64,000 bases of DNA, taken from contig JAPOKJ010000006.1 of assembly GCA_029977705.1 (NCBI GenBank), forward strand, positions 1 through 64,000, given 5' to 3'. A program made the translations under genes and the position numbers. Shown in pieces: positions 24,492 to 35,274 of the stretch. This stretch comes from Burkholderiales bacterium (GTDB taxonomy: Bacteria > Pseudomonadota > Gammaproteobacteria > Burkholderiales > Burkholderiaceae_E). Below the pieces are notes generated by a model. It worked only from the letters and a program-made list of their open reading frames with translations. It was not told the origin of the DNA and did not search any database. Positions within the stretch are counted from its first letter, which is position 1; every line of letters starts with the position of its first letter.

Positions 24492-25610
24492 ATGAACGCC
24501 CCCGAAAAACACCTCGCCCGCAGCGCCGTCTGGGACAACCCGATGGGCACCGACGGCATGGAGTTCATTGAATTTGCGGCGCCGGATCCTGTTGCCATGG
24601 GTCGTCAGTTCGAGGCCCTGGGCTTTCAGGCCGTGGCCCGCCATCGTCACAAGCAGGTCACGCTTTATCGCCAGGGGGAGATCAATTTCATCATCAATGC
24701 CGAGCCGCATTCCTACGCGCAACGCTTTGCGCGCCTGCACGGTCCGTCGATCTGTGCCATGGCCTTCCGGGTGCAGGATGCCCGCGCGGCCTACGAGCGG
24801 GCCCAGGAGCTGGGCGCCTGGGGCATCGACTGCAAGAACGGGCCGATGGAGCTGAACATCCCGGCCATCAAGGGCATTGGCGATTCGCTGATCTATCTGG
24901 TGGACCGCTGGCCGGGCAAGAACGGTGCGAAAGCCGGTGACATCGGCAACATCAGCATCTATGACGTGGACTTCGAGCCGATTCCGGGCGTGCAGCCGCA
25001 GCATGCGGGCCACGGGTTTCTGAGCATCGACCACCTGACCCACAATGTCTACCGGGGACGGATGAATGAATGGGTCGGCTTCTACGAGCGCCTGTTCAAC
25101 TTCCGCGAGATCCGCTATTTCGATCTCGAGGGCAAGGTCACCGGCATCAAGTCCCGCGCGATGTACTCGCCTTGCGGCAAGATCCGCATCCCGATCAACG
25201 AGGAGGGCAATGACGCGCAGGGCCAGATCCAGGAGTATCTGGACAAGTACCACGGCGAAGGCATCCAGCATGTGGCGCTGTCCTGCTCGGATCTGCCGGC
25301 GGCGGTGGACCGCCTCAAGGCGGGCGGCATCCAGCTGCTGGACACGCCGGACACCTACTACGAGGCCGTCGATGCACGCATCCCGGGCCATGGAGAAGAC
25401 CTTCAGGCGCTGCGCGAGCGGCGCATCCTGATCGATGGCGAGGCCGATCGGGTGTTGCTGCAGATCTTTTCCGAGAACCTGCTCGGTCCGATCTTCTTCG
25501 AGTTCATCCAGCGCAAGGGCAACGACGGGTTCGGCGAGGGCAACTTCAAGGCCTTGTTCGAATCACTCGAGCTGGACCAGATCCGTCGCGGGGTACTTCA
25601 GGCGCAGTGA
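24492..25610 (+). CDS. hpd: 4-hydroxyphenylpyruvate dioxygenase
   Basis: 372 aa with two vicinal-oxygen-chelate domains. Iron ligands are H181 (SIDHLTHNV), H260 (GIQHVALSC) and E337 ([10 protein letters not shown]). The C-terminal [20 protein letters not shown] is characteristic of HPPD and covers the active-site helix. It converts 4-hydroxyphenylpyruvate to homogentisate in tyrosine catabolism, in the cytoplasm. The ATG at 24492 is chosen by the CCGGAGA ribosome-binding site; an upstream frame runs through the AT-rich promoter. Homogentisate dioxygenase and fumarylacetoacetase genes are not in the window. A hydroxymandelate synthase is less likely, judging by the typical HPPD C-terminus. Confidence 0.95.
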   Translation: MNAPEKHLARSAVWDNPMGTDGMEFIEFAAPDPVAMGRQFEALGFQAVARHRHKQVTLYRQGEINFIINAEPHSYAQRFARLHGPSICAMAFRVQDARAAYERAQELGAWGIDCKNGPMELNIPAIKGIGDSLIYLVDRWPGKNGAKAGDIGNISIYDVDFEPIPGVQPQHAGHGFLSIDHLTHNVYRGRMNEWVGFYERLFNFREIRYFDLEGKVTGIKSRAMYSPCGKIRIPINEEGNDAQGQIQEYLDKYHGEGIQHVALSCSDLPAAVDRLKAGGIQLLDTPDTYYEAVDARIPGHGEDLQALRERRILIDGEADRVLLQIFSENLLGPIFFEFIQRKGNDGFGEGNFKALFESLELDQIRRGVLQAQ

Positions 25611-25697
25611 TCTGGCGCAGCGGCCTGCGGCCGCGTCTGACCGCTCCCCCGGCGCTACAATGGGTCGCACTGGGTCTCTGGAAAACGGTGGGCGACG

Positions 25698-27443
25698 ATG
25701 AGCGGGTTCAAGACAGCGGCGGTCGTGGTCGCGGTGGTGGCTGCGGCGGCCGGCGGCGGTTGGTACTGGAAGCAGCAGCAGGGTGCCGCCCCCCCGGCAA
25801 CTGGCGCAGGGGTGACCCCGGGCGCAGCATCGGGCAATGCGGCACCTGCGGCAGGCAAGGCGGACGGCGCCCGCAAGGGGGGGCCTGGTGCTGATCGCAA
25901 CCGGCCGGTGCCGGCGGTCATTGATCAGGTGCGGGTTGGCGATGTGCCGGTGCTGGTCAATGCCCTGGGCACGGTTACGGCGCGGCAGCAGGCGGTGGTG
26001 CGTGCGCGGGTCGACGGGCTGCTGGAGGCGCTGACCTTCAAGGAAGGCGCAGCGATCAAGAAGGGACAGGCGCTGGCGCGACTGGACCGTCGTCCTTTCG
26101 AGGCGGCCCTGGCCTCGGTGCAGGGACAACTGGCCAAGGACCAGGCCCAGCTCGATATCGCCCAGCTGGACCTGCAGCGTTACCGCAAGCTCTTGGCCGA
26201 GGACTCGATCGCAGCCCAGCAGGTCGATGCCCAGGCCGCGCTGGTCAAGCAGTTGCAGGGCGTGATCACGGCCGACAAGGCCGCCGTGGCCACCGCCCAG
26301 CTGAACCTGTCGTTTGCCACCGTGACTGCACCGATTGCCGGACGTGCCGGTCTGCGCCAGGTCGATCCGGGCAACATGGTGCGCAGCGCCGATGCCAATG
26401 GCATCGTCGTGATCACCGAAGTGTCTCCGATCACCGTGGTGTTCTCGGTCCCCCAGGAATCGATGGGGCTGGTGATCAGCAGGTTCAAGCAGGCCGAGGA
26501 CAAGCGCGAGGTGATCCGGGTCCAGGCCCTGGACCGCGATGGCCGCACGCCCATCGAGGGCGGACGTCTGCTGGCGATCGACAACCAGACCGATCCGAGC
26601 ACCGGCTCGACGCGGCTCAAGGCGGGGTTCGGCAACAAGTCGGGCAAATTGTTTCCAGGCCAGTTTGTCAATGTGCGGGTCATCGTCGATACCTTGCCAG
26701 GTGCGCTGACGGTGCCGCAGAGCGCGATCCAGCGCGGCGCGCAAGGCACCTTCGTGTTCGTCGTCACGCCCGAGAAAACCGCCTCGGTACGCCGCGTGAC
26801 CCTGGGCAACCCGATTGGGGAGCGCATCGTGGTCAGCGAGGGCCTGAGTGAGGGCGAATCGGTGGTGATCGATGGCGCCGACAAGTTGCGCGAAGGTGCG
26901 CCGGTGACCACCGTCAGCCCGCCGCCCTCGATGCGGCGACGCGGAGGGCCCGGTGCACCGGGTCCGGCCGGGGCCGCAGGGGGGCCGCCTGCGCCTGCCG
27001 CGCCCGCTGCTCCCGCAGCTCCGGCAGGTGCCGGCGCTTCACCCCCGGGTGGGACGCCGGCCGCTGCGGCAGCCCCTGCTGCAGGCAAGGCGGGCGCTGA
27101 TGTGCCAGCCGCCCAGGCGCCAAGGCCGGGCAAGGGCGCAGACCGGGGCGCGGCGAAACCCGTGGGCGATGCTGCCGAGGAGACGAGCGGCAAGGCACGC
27201 CCGAGCGGTGGCGCAGCCCCCGAGGCAGGCACCCCGGAGCGGCCCCGCGGCCCCGCAGCGGGCGGCACCGGCAAGCGTGAATGGACGCCCGAGCAGAAGG
27301 CGGCCTTCGATGCCCTGACGCCTGAGCAAAAAGAGGCCATCCGCAACATGACGCCGGAACAACGGGCAGCCTTGCGGGCACGCCGCGCGGCGCGCGAGGC
27401 AGGTGAGGCGGGCGCAGCCGACGCCGCCGGCACCAAGCCATGA
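25698..27443 (+). CDS. mdtA: RND efflux periplasmic adaptor, MdtA-like, with repeat-bearing C-terminal tail
   Basis: 581 aa. The N-terminal membrane anchor ([21 protein letters not shown]) is followed by an MFP core at about 75-405: barrel-sandwich lipoyl halves [31 protein letters not shown] and [21 protein letters not shown], a helical hairpin between them, then beta-barrel and membrane-proximal domains. Known MdtA proteins are about 400-415 aa. Here residues about 408-528 add an Ala/Pro/Gly-rich linker and 529-561 add three 11-residue TPEQ units. The stop overlaps mdtB (ATGA). A TACAAT -10-like box is at 25656-25661. It couples the RND pump to the outer-membrane factor. Confidence 0.92.
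   Translation: MSGFKTAAVVVAVVAAAAGGGWYWKQQQGAAPPATGAGVTPGAASGNAAPAAGKADGARKGGPGADRNRPVPAVIDQVRVGDVPVLVNALGTVTARQQAVVRARVDGLLEALTFKEGAAIKKGQALARLDRRPFEAALASVQGQLAKDQAQLDIAQLDLQRYRKLLAEDSIAAQQVDAQAALVKQLQGVITADKAAVATAQLNLSFATVTAPIAGRAGLRQVDPGNMVRSADANGIVVITEVSPITVVFSVPQESMGLVISRFKQAEDKREVIRVQALDRDGRTPIEGGRLLAIDNQTDPSTGSTRLKAGFGNKSGKLFPGQFVNVRVIVDTLPGALTVPQSAIQRGAQGTFVFVVTPEKTASVRRVTLGNPIGERIVVSEGLSEGESVVIDGADKLREGAPVTTVSPPPSMRRRGGPGAPGPAGAAGGPPAPAAPAAPAAPAGAGASPPGGTPAAAAAPAAGKAGADVPAAQAPRPGKGADRGAAKPVGDAAEETSGKARPSGGAAPEAGTPERPRGPAAGGTGKREWTPEQKAAFDALTPEQKEAIRNMTPEQRAALRARRAAREAGEAGAADAAGTKP
27282..27380 (+). repeat. Three 11-residue TPEQ repeats in MdtA tail
   Basis: Codons 529-561 of the adaptor encode three exact-period units beginning WTPEQ, LTPEQ and MTPEQ, each followed by K/R and Ala at fixed positions. 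The LTxxQ-like pattern recalls Spy/CpxP periplasmic chaperones; an 11-residue period suits a helical bundle or coiled coil. The segment is preceded by a 120-residue low-complexity linker. Confidence 0.85.
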
Positions 27444-30400
27444 ATTTTTCTGAGGTCTTCATCCGGCGACCGGTGGCCACCAGCCTGCTGATGCTGGCAG
27501 TGCTGATCGCTGGCCTGGTGGCCTACCGGCTGCTGCCGCAGTCCGCCTTGCCCCAGGTCGACTATCCGACGATCCAGGTGACGACGCTGTACCCGGGGGC
27601 CAGCCCCGATGTCATCACCTCGTCCATCACGGCGCCCCTGGAGCGCCAGTTCGGACAGATGCCGGGGCTGGATGCGATGTGGTCGGCCTCCAGTGGTGGT
27701 GCCTCGGTCATCACCTTGCGCTTTTCGCTCGAGCTGCGTCTGGATGTGGCCGAGCAGCAGGTCCAGGCGGCCATCAACGCGGCCGCCACCTTCCTGCCCT
27801 CCGACCTGCCCGCACCCCCGGTCTACAACAAGGTCAATCCGGCTGATGCGCCGATCCTCACGATCGCATTGAGCAGTGCCACCATGCCCCTGCCCAAGGT
27901 GCAGGACATGGCTGAGACGCGTGTCGCGCAGAAGATCTCCCAGGTCACGGGTGTGGGTCTGGTGACCCTGTCGGGCGGACAGAAGCCGGCGGTGCGGGTG
28001 CAGGTCAATCCGCGGGCCCTGGCCGCGATGGGCCTGTCGATGGAGGATGTGCGTATCGCCATCAGCAACCAGAATGTCAATCAGGCCAAGGGCAGTTTCG
28101 ATGGCAGCCTGCGGGCTTCGACCATCGACGCCAATGACCAGCTGGTCAGCGCCGCCGAGTACCGGCGGCTGGTGATCGCCTATCGCAATGGTGCGCCGAT
28201 CCGCATGGGTGATGTTGCCCGTGTGATCGATGGCGCAGAGAACGTTCGGCTGGCTGCCTGGGCCAACCAGGAGCCCGGGATCGTCCTCAATGTGCAGCGC
28301 CAGCCCGGTGCCAATGTGATCGAGACGGTGGATCGCATCAAGGAGTTGCTGCCCCAGCTGCAGGCCAACCTGCCGGCGGCTGTCACGCTCACCACCCTGA
28401 CCGATCGCACGATCACCATTCGCGCATCGGTTCGCGACGTGCAGATCGAACTGGCCATGGCGGTTGCCCTGGTGGTGATGGTGATCTTCCTGTTCCTGCG
28501 CAGTGTGCCGGCCACCCTCATCCCCAGTGTGGCGGTACCGCTGTCACTGGTGGGGACCTTTGCTGCGATGTATTTTGCCGGCTTCACCATCAACAACCTC
28601 ACCTTGATGGCCCTGACGATTGCCGCTGGCTTCGTCGTCGACGACGCCATCGTGATGATTGAAAACATTGCCCGGCATCTCGAAGAGATGTCGGGCAATG
28701 TTTCGGCGCAGGCTAACCTGGCCGCAGGCCAGGTCAAGGACGCGCAAGCGTCCGGCGACTCGATCGCGATGCGCGCCGCCATCACCGGAGCCCGCCAGAT
28801 CGGCTTCACTATCCTGTCGCTGACAGTCTCCCTGATCGCGGTGCTGATCCCGCTGCTGTTCATGCGTGAGGTGGTCGGACGCCTGTTCCGCGAATTCGCG
28901 ATCACCCTGGCCATTGCCATCCTGATCTCGGCAATTGTGTCGCTGACCCTGACGCCGATGATGTGCGCGCGCCTGCTCAAGCCGGAATCGCAACACCGGG
29001 AGCCCGGCTGGCTCAAGGCCCTGGGACGCAGCTTTGATCATCTGGTCAATGGCTATGCCCGGGCCCTGGACTGGGTTCTGGCGCGGCAAGGCCTGGTGCT
29101 GTGGGTGGCGGTTGCCACGGTGGCCCTGACGGTGGCCTTGTCGCTGGTGGTGTCCAAGGGCTTTTTTCCGGTGCAGGACACCGGTGCCATCCAGGGCATC
29201 ACCGAAGCCTCCCAGACGATTTCCTTCACCGCGATGGGTGATCGCCAGCAGGCGCTGGTGCAGGAACTGATCCAGGATCCCGCAGTGGAGAGCGTGGCCT
29301 CGCTGATCGGGGTCGACGGCAGCAACCAGACGGTCAACAGTGGCCGCCTGATGATCAATCTCAAGCCGCTCGAGTCCGGCAGGCCGCGCGCCGCGGCGCT
29401 GATTCCGCGCCTGCAGGAGCGGGTCAGCCGCATTCCCGGCATCGTGCTCTACCTGCAACCCTCGCAGGACCTGACGATCGACGACCGCGTCAGCCGCACG
29501 GCCTACCAGTTCACCCTCGACAGCTCCGATCCGGCCGCCCTGTCCGAGTGGGTGCCCCGACTGATGGAGCGGCTGCAGGCCCTGCCGCAATTGCGCGAAT
29601 TGAGTACCGACCAGCAGATCGGTGGCCTGCAGGCCTATGTGCAGATCGATCGTGATGCGGCCGCGCGACTTGGCGTGACGGTGGCAGCCATCGACAATGC
29701 CCTATACAACGCCTTCGGCCAGCGTCTGGTGTCGACCATCTTTACGCAGGCCAGCCAGTATCGGGTCGTGCTCGAAACGAGTCCGGAGTTTCGGCGAACC
29801 CCCGAGGACATTGCCCGGCTGTACGTGCCAGGCAATGTCAACGGCGTTGCGTCCCAGGTGCCGATGGCATCGGTGGCGCAAGTGGTGGAAAAGCCGGCGC
29901 AACTGGTGATCAACAAGCTCAACCAGTTCCCGGCAGCCACCGTTTATTTCAATCCGGCGCCGGGCCACTCGCTGGGTCAGGCGGTCGAGGCGATCGAGGC
30001 GGCGCAGGCTGAGATCGGTTTGCCACCGAGCATCCGCACCCAGTTCCAGGGTGCCAGCCTGGCCTTCAAGGCGGCGCTGGTGAACCAGGTGCTGCTGGTG
30101 CTGGCGGCGATCGTCACGATGTACATCGTGCTCGGAGTGCTCTACGAGAGCTACATTCATCCGGTGACGATTCTCTCGACCCTGCCATCGGCCGGTATCG
30201 GTGCGCTGCTGGCACTGATCCTCACCCGCAACGACCTGAATGTAATCGCGATCATCGGGATCGTGCTGTTGATCGGCATCGTCAAGAAGAACGCGATCAT
30301 GATGATCGATTTTGCGCTCGAGGCCGAACGGCATCGGGGCGCCACGCCGCACGAGGCCATCCGCCAGGCCTGCCTGCTGCGGCTGCGCCCGATCCTGATG

Positions 30401-30607
30401 ACCACCATGGCGGCCCTGCTCGGCGCCTTGCCCCTGATGCTGGGCGGCGGTATGGGCAGCGAGCTTCGCCAACCCCTGGGCCTGACCATGGTCGGGGGTC
30501 TGCTGGTCAGCCAGGTACTGACCCTGTTCACCACGCCAGTCATCTATCTGGCCTTTGATCGTGCCGCGCGCCGCTGGCGTGCGCGGCGTCAGGCGTCTGC
30601 CGCATGA
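27440..30607 (+). CDS. mdtB: RND multidrug efflux inner-membrane transporter, MdtB-like
   Basis: 1055 aa, twelve membrane helices and two large periplasmic loops. The HAE-RND start is [52 protein letters not shown]4 contains [13 protein letters not shown] with the proton-relay Asp pair. The segment [39 protein letters not shown] is close to E. coli MdtB as I recall it. Compared with the neighbouring MdtC, 23 extra residues (417-439) follow ARHLEE; they are encoded by a hairpin-rich insertion. It overlaps mdtA and mdtC by four bases each. In E. coli MdtB and MdtC form a mixed trimer exporting bile salts and novobiocin; that role is transferred by homology. Confidence 0.95.
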   Translation: MNFSEVFIRRPVATSLLMLAVLIAGLVAYRLLPQSALPQVDYPTIQVTTLYPGASPDVITSSITAPLERQFGQMPGLDAMWSASSGGASVITLRFSLELRLDVAEQQVQAAINAAATFLPSDLPAPPVYNKVNPADAPILTIALSSATMPLPKVQDMAETRVAQKISQVTGVGLVTLSGGQKPAVRVQVNPRALAAMGLSMEDVRIAISNQNVNQAKGSFDGSLRASTIDANDQLVSAAEYRRLVIAYRNGAPIRMGDVARVIDGAENVRLAAWANQEPGIVLNVQRQPGANVIETVDRIKELLPQLQANLPAAVTLTTLTDRTITIRASVRDVQIELAMAVALVVMVIFLFLRSVPATLIPSVAVPLSLVGTFAAMYFAGFTINNLTLMALTIAAGFVVDDAIVMIENIARHLEEMSGNVSAQANLAAGQVKDAQASGDSIAMRAAITGARQIGFTILSLTVSLIAVLIPLLFMREVVGRLFREFAITLAIAILISAIVSLTLTPMMCARLLKPESQHREPGWLKALGRSFDHLVNGYARALDWVLARQGLVLWVAVATVALTVALSLVVSKGFFPVQDTGAIQGITEASQTISFTAMGDRQQALVQELIQDPAVESVASLIGVDGSNQTVNSGRLMINLKPLESGRPRAAALIPRLQERVSRIPGIVLYLQPSQDLTIDDRVSRTAYQFTLDSSDPAALSEWVPRLMERLQALPQLRELSTDQQIGGLQAYVQIDRDAAARLGVTVAAIDNALYNAFGQRLVSTIFTQASQYRVVLETSPEFRRTPEDIARLYVPGNVNGVASQVPMASVAQVVEKPAQLVINKLNQFPAATVYFNPAPGHSLGQAVEAIEAAQAEIGLPPSIRTQFQGASLAFKAALVNQVLLVLAAIVTMYIVLGVLYESYIHPVTILSTLPSAGIGALLALILTRNDLNVIAIIGIVLLIGIVKKNAIMMIDFALEAERHRGATPHEAIRQACLLRLRPILMTTMAALLGALPLMLGGGMGSELRQPLGLTMVGGLLVSQVLTLFTTPVIYLAFDRAARRWRARRQASAA
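28663..28756. repeat. Hairpin-rich in-frame insertion within mdtB
   Basis: Three consecutive inverted repeats. First is a 19-bp stem with one mismatch and a 3-base loop: left arm 28663-28681, AAACATTGCCCGGCATCTC; right arm 28685-28703. Second is an 8-bp perfect stem with a 3-base loop (28716-28734). Third is a 6-bp perfect stem with a 4-base loop (28738-28753). They span the 69 bases (about 28688-28756) that encode 23 residues absent from the aligned MdtC segment. The frame is kept. Confidence 0.85.
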
Positions 30608-33600
30608 ACATGTCCGCGCTGTTCATCCGGCGGCCGGTGGCCACCAGCCTGCTGACCCTGGCGATCATGCTGGCCGGTGTGCTCGGCTTCGTGATGCTGC
30701 CGGTCTCGCCCTTGCCCCAGGTGGAGTTTCCGACCATCTCGGTCACCGCGAACCTGCCGGGCGCCAGCCCCGAGACCATGGCCGCCACCGTGGCCACGCC
30801 GCTCGAGCGCGCCCTGGGGGCGATTTCGGGGGTGACCGAACTGACCTCCTCCAGCTCGCTCGGGGCCACCCGTGTCACCCTGCAGTTCGACCTGGGCAAG
30901 AACATCGACAGCGCAGCCCGCGAGGTACAGGCCGCGATCAATGCAGCGCGGGTGATGCTGCCCAGCAGCCTGCCCAACAATCCCACCTATCGCAAGGTCA
31001 ATCCGGCCGACTCGCCGGTGATGATCATCTCGCTGACCTCGGAGACGATGACCCGCGGCCAGATGTATGACGCCGCCTCCACCGTGCTGTCGCAGCGCAT
31101 CTCGCAACTGGAAGGCGTGGGGCAGGTGACGGTAGGCGGCGGTGCCCTGCCTGCGGTGCGGGTGGCCCTCGACCTGCCGGCGCTGACGGCCCGTGGCATC
31201 AACCTCGAGGAGGTCCGCTCGGCCATCGCGACCACCAATGTCAACCGGCCCAAGGGCTTCGTCGACGATGAGTACCGCCAGTGGCAACTGGGTGCCAATG
31301 ACCAGGCGCGCCGGGCCAGGGACTATCTGCCCCTGGTGGTGGCCTACCGGAACAATGCGCCGGTGCGGCTGTCCGATGTGGCCGCGGTGACCGACGGGGT
31401 GCAGGACTCGCGCAACATGGGCCTGACCAATGGCAAGCCGTCGGTGCTGCTGCTGGTCTATCGCCAGCCGGGGGCCAACATCCTGGAGACGGTCGAGCGC
31501 GTGCGCGCCACCTTGCCCTTGCTCAAGGCTTCGGTGCCCGCAGCCCTGGACATGGATGTGGTGCTCGAGCGCACCACCACCATCCGCGCTTCGCTGCGCG
31601 AGGTCGAGCGGGCCCTGGCGATCTCGGTGGCGCTGGTCATTCTGGTCGTCTATGCCTTCCTGCGCAGTGCCCGGGCCACCCTGATTCCTGCCATCGCCGT
31701 GCCGGTGTCGCTGCTCGGCACCTGTGCCGCCATGCACCTGCTCGGCTACAGCCTGAACAACCTGTCGCTGATGGCGCTGACCGTGGCCACCGGCTTTGTC
31801 GTCGATGATGCCATCGTGGTGCTCGAGAACACCATGCGCCACATCGAAGAGGGCATCAAGCCGATGCAGGCCGCCTTGCAGGGCGCCCGCGAGGTCGGCT
31901 TTACGGTGGTGTCGATGAGTGTCTCGCTGGTGGCGGTCTTCATCCCGATCCTGGCCATGGGAGGCATCGTCGGCCGCCTGTTCCGCGAGTTTGCGGTGAC
32001 CCTGTCGGTGGCCATCCTTGTGTCCCTTGTCATCTCGCTGACGGCCACGCCGATGATGTGCGCACACTGGTTGCGCGCGCAACCGGTCGAACGCAGGGAA
32101 AAGGGCAGGAACCTGGTGCAACGGCTGTTTGACGCGATCGGCCGTGGCTATGGCCACTCCTTGTCCTGGGCCCTGGATCACCGCAAGACCTTGCTGCTGG
32201 TGTTCTTTGCCAGCATCGCCTTCAACATCTGGTTGTACACCATCGTACCCAAGGGCTTTTTCCCGGCCCAGGACACTGGCCTGATCATGGGCGGCATCCA
32301 GGCCGACCAGGCGACTTCCTTCCAGTCGATGAGCCAGAAGGTCAGCCGCTTCGTCGAGATCGTCAAGGAGGACCCGGCTGTCGCGCATGTCACGGCCTTT
32401 ACCGGCGGCGGCTCGCGCAATTCGGGCTTCATGTTCGTCGTCCTCAAGCCCTTGAAGGAGCGCGGCGTTTCGGCCGAGGCCGTGATTGCGCGCCTGCGGC
32501 CCAAGCTTGGCAGGGTGCCCGGGGCCAACCTGTTCCTGCAGGGGGGGCAGGACCTGCGCATTGGCGGTCGTCAGAGCAATGCCGCCTACCAGTATTCGAT
32601 CCAGTCCGATGACCTGGCACTGCTGCGTCGCTGGGAGCCGGCGATCCGGGCCACCCTGTCGAACCTGAAGGAGCTGGCCGATGTCAACACCGATGCCCAG
32701 GACAAGGGCCTGCAGACCCGCCTGCAGATCGATCGCGATGCCGCCATGCGCCTGGGGGTGAACGTGCGCGCCATCGATGCCACGCTCAACGATGCCTTCG
32801 GCCAGCGCCTGGTCTCGACCATCTACGAGCCGCTCAACCAGTACCGGGTGGTGATGGAGGCGGATGCGCGTTTCCTGCAGGGGCCCGAGGCGCTCAAGGA
32901 CATTTATTTCATTGGCAATGACGGTCAGGCGATTCCGCTGCTTTCCTTTGCCCAGGTGGTTCCCGGCAATGCCGCACTGTCGGTCAATCACCAGGGCCAG
33001 TTTGCTGCCAGCACGATTTCCTTCAACCTGGCCGAAGGCATGTCGCTGGGCCAGGCCACGATCGCGATCCGCGAGGCCCTGGACAAGATCGGTGTGCCCA
33101 GCGCGATTGCCGGCTCGTTTGCAGGCGGTGCCAAGGTCTTCCAGTCATCGCTGGCCAGCCAGCCCCTGCTGATCCTGACGGCCCTGGTGGCGATCTACCT
33201 GGTGCTGGGCATGCTGTACGAGAGCCTGATCCACCCGCTGACGATCCTCTCGACGCTGCCCTCGGCCGGCATCGGTGCCTTGCTGGCCCTGATGCTGTTC
33301 GACATGGAGTTCAACATCATCGCCTTCATCGGTGTGATCCTGCTGATCGGCATCGTCAAGAAGAACGCCATCATGATGATCGATGTGGCCATTGCCTCCG
33401 AGCGGCGCGGCGAGAGCGACCCCAGGCGGGCCATTCACGAGGCCTGCCTGCTGCGCTTGCGTCCCATCCTGATGACCACCCTGGCGGCGCTGCTCGGTGC
33501 GCTGCCGCTGGCCATCGTGACCGGTGATGGCGGTGAGTTGCGCCAGCCCCTGGGCGTGTCGATTGTGGGCGGCCTGCTGGTCAGCCAGTTGCTTACGCTC

Positions 33601-33711
33601 TACACCACGCCGGTGGTGTACCTGTCGCTGGATCGGCTGCGCCGGCGTTTTGCCCGCAAGCCCCGACCGCCGGTGGTGCCGGCGGTGCTCAATCCTGGAG
33701 AACCTGCATGA
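30604..33711 (+). CDS. mdtC: RND multidrug efflux inner-membrane transporter, MdtC-like
   Basis: 1035 aa, the paralogue and expected partner of MdtB. It has [41 protein letters not shown] at the N-terminus, TM4 [29 protein letters not shown], and C-terminal repeats [15 protein letters not shown] and [15 protein letters not shown]. There is no insertion at the MdtB site, so its length is normal for the family. ATGA overlaps at both ends show tight translational coupling. Confidence 0.95.
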   Translation: MNMSALFIRRPVATSLLTLAIMLAGVLGFVMLPVSPLPQVEFPTISVTANLPGASPETMAATVATPLERALGAISGVTELTSSSSLGATRVTLQFDLGKNIDSAAREVQAAINAARVMLPSSLPNNPTYRKVNPADSPVMIISLTSETMTRGQMYDAASTVLSQRISQLEGVGQVTVGGGALPAVRVALDLPALTARGINLEEVRSAIATTNVNRPKGFVDDEYRQWQLGANDQARRARDYLPLVVAYRNNAPVRLSDVAAVTDGVQDSRNMGLTNGKPSVLLLVYRQPGANILETVERVRATLPLLKASVPAALDMDVVLERTTTIRASLREVERALAISVALVILVVYAFLRSARATLIPAIAVPVSLLGTCAAMHLLGYSLNNLSLMALTVATGFVVDDAIVVLENTMRHIEEGIKPMQAALQGAREVGFTVVSMSVSLVAVFIPILAMGGIVGRLFREFAVTLSVAILVSLVISLTATPMMCAHWLRAQPVERREKGRNLVQRLFDAIGRGYGHSLSWALDHRKTLLLVFFASIAFNIWLYTIVPKGFFPAQDTGLIMGGIQADQATSFQSMSQKVSRFVEIVKEDPAVAHVTAFTGGGSRNSGFMFVVLKPLKERGVSAEAVIARLRPKLGRVPGANLFLQGGQDLRIGGRQSNAAYQYSIQSDDLALLRRWEPAIRATLSNLKELADVNTDAQDKGLQTRLQIDRDAAMRLGVNVRAIDATLNDAFGQRLVSTIYEPLNQYRVVMEADARFLQGPEALKDIYFIGNDGQAIPLLSFAQVVPGNAALSVNHQGQFAASTISFNLAEGMSLGQATIAIREALDKIGVPSAIAGSFAGGAKVFQSSLASQPLLILTALVAIYLVLGMLYESLIHPLTILSTLPSAGIGALLALMLFDMEFNIIAFIGVILLIGIVKKNAIMMIDVAIASERRGESDPRRAIHEACLLRLRPILMTTLAALLGALPLAIVTGDGGELRQPLGVSIVGGLLVSQLLTLYTTPVVYLSLDRLRRRFARKPRPPVVPAVLNPGEPA

Positions 33712-35201
33712 TGAGGGGCCTGTTCACGCACCCGGTCACGCTCTTTCGTGTGCCCGCGCATGTCATTCGTGATGCATCATGCCGCCCTGCGCTGCATGCT
33801 GCCCGGGTCCTGGGCCTGGCACTGGTCGCCGCCTTGCTGGGCACGCTGGCCGCCTGCACGGTGGGCAAGGACCATCAGGTGCCGGCGCCCCTGCCGGCAG
33901 CGGCGCCCGTGCCGGAGCAGTACAAGGAAGCGCTCTCGCTGATGAAGCCGGCCCGTCCCGCCGATACCCTGCCCAAGGGGGCCTGGTGGCAGGTGTTTGC
34001 CGATGCGCGGCTCGATGCGATGATGCATGAGGTGGCCCAGAACAACCAGAACCTGCAACTGGCGGCGGCCAAGTACCGGCAGGCTCGCGCGGCCTTGCAG
34101 CAGGTGAGTGCGGCGCGACTGCCCGCGATCAGTGGCAGTGCCGGTGCCACCCGCGGCAACTCCAGCCTGATCAGCAACCCGACCAGCAACTTCAGTCTTG
34201 GGGCCTCGGCCAGCTGGGAAGTGGACGTGTGGGGGCGTGTCAGCCGCAGCATCGAGGCCAGTGGTGCGACGGCGCAAGCCGCGCAGGCCGACCTCATGGC
34301 GACCGCCCTGAGCCTGCAGGCCCAACTGGCGAGCACCTATGCAGCGCTGGGCGTGGTCGATGCCCAGGCTGCCCTGCTGGCGCGCGCCGTCACCAGCTAC
34401 GAACGCTCGCTCAAGCTGACCCAGAACCGCTATGCCGCCGGCGTGGCCTCCAGGATCGACGTGGTGCAGGCCGAGACCCAGTGGCTGAGCACCAAGGCCC
34501 AGTACACCGATACCGGCATCCAGCGGGCCCAGCTCGAGCATGCCCTGGCGGTACTGCTGGGCAAGGCGCCTTCTGCCTTCTCGCTGGCACCCGGATCGAC
34601 CCGGCTCCTGCCCTTGCCGCAGGTGGCGCAGGGACTGCCCAGCCAGATGCTCGAGCGACGGCCCGATGTGGCGGCAGCCGAGCGGCGTGTGGCGGCCGCC
34701 AATGCCCAGATCGGGGTGACCGAGGCGGCCTTCTTTCCCTCGCTCGTGCTCAATGCCTCGGCGGGCTTGCGCAGCCCCGTCCTCAGTGACCTGTTCGCGG
34801 CCCCGATCCGCACCTGGTCGCTGGGCCCGGCGCTGGCGATGACCCTGTTCGATGCCGGCGCGCGCAAGGCGGTCACCGCCCAGGCCCAGGCCAGCTATGA
34901 CCAGACCGTCGCGTCCTATCGCAGCGTGGTGCTGGGGGCCTTGCAGGAGGTTGAGGATCAACTGGCGGCGCTGCGCGTGCTCGAGCAGGAGAGTGCCGAG
35001 CAGCAGCTCGCGGTCAAGGCCGCCGAGAAGGCCAGTGAACTGGCCACCAACCAGTACAAGGCGGGTCTGGTCAGCTACCTGAACGTCGTCACGGCGCAGA
35101 CCGCCGAGCTGTCGGCGCAACGGGCCGCCCTGGGCCTGCAGGGTCAGCGCCTTGCGGCCACCATCGCCCTGATCAAGGCCCTGGGAGGCGGCTGGCAATA
35201 G
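33708..35201 (+). CDS. Outer-membrane efflux lipoprotein, NodT family
   Basis: 497 aa. The leader and lipobox GTLAAC give a lipidated Cys at about residue 48, after a longer than usual pre-sequence; internal ATG starts closer to the signal core are possible. Two outer-membrane-efflux repeats follow: [36 protein letters not shown] in the first, [23 protein letters not shown] between them, and [32 protein letters not shown] in the second. It forms the trimeric outer-membrane channel for MdtABC. The start overlaps the mdtC stop. Confidence 0.93.
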   Translation: MMRGLFTHPVTLFRVPAHVIRDASCRPALHAARVLGLALVAALLGTLAACTVGKDHQVPAPLPAAAPVPEQYKEALSLMKPARPADTLPKGAWWQVFADARLDAMMHEVAQNNQNLQLAAAKYRQARAALQQVSAARLPAISGSAGATRGNSSLISNPTSNFSLGASASWEVDVWGRVSRSIEASGATAQAAQADLMATALSLQAQLASTYAALGVVDAQAALLARAVTSYERSLKLTQNRYAAGVASRIDVVQAETQWLSTKAQYTDTGIQRAQLEHALAVLLGKAPSAFSLAPGSTRLLPLPQVAQGLPSQMLERRPDVAAAERRVAAANAQIGVTEAAFFPSLVLNASAGLRSPVLSDLFAAPIRTWSLGPALAMTLFDAGARKAVTAQAQASYDQTVASYRSVVLGALQEVEDQLAALRVLEQESAEQQLAVKAAEKASELATNQYKAGLVSYLNVVTAQTAELSAQRAALGLQGQRLAATIALIKALGGGWQ

Positions 35202-35274
35202 CCCGCCCCGGCAGTGTAAGCTTGCCAGACAGGCCGCACACAAGCCGGCCGGAGATCGACAAGGAGACAGCAGC

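Noticed and set aside
24492-25610. 4-hydroxymandelate synthase instead of HPPD
   Set aside because: The C-terminal [12 protein letters not shown] region and overall length fit HPPD, and no secondary-metabolite genes are nearby.
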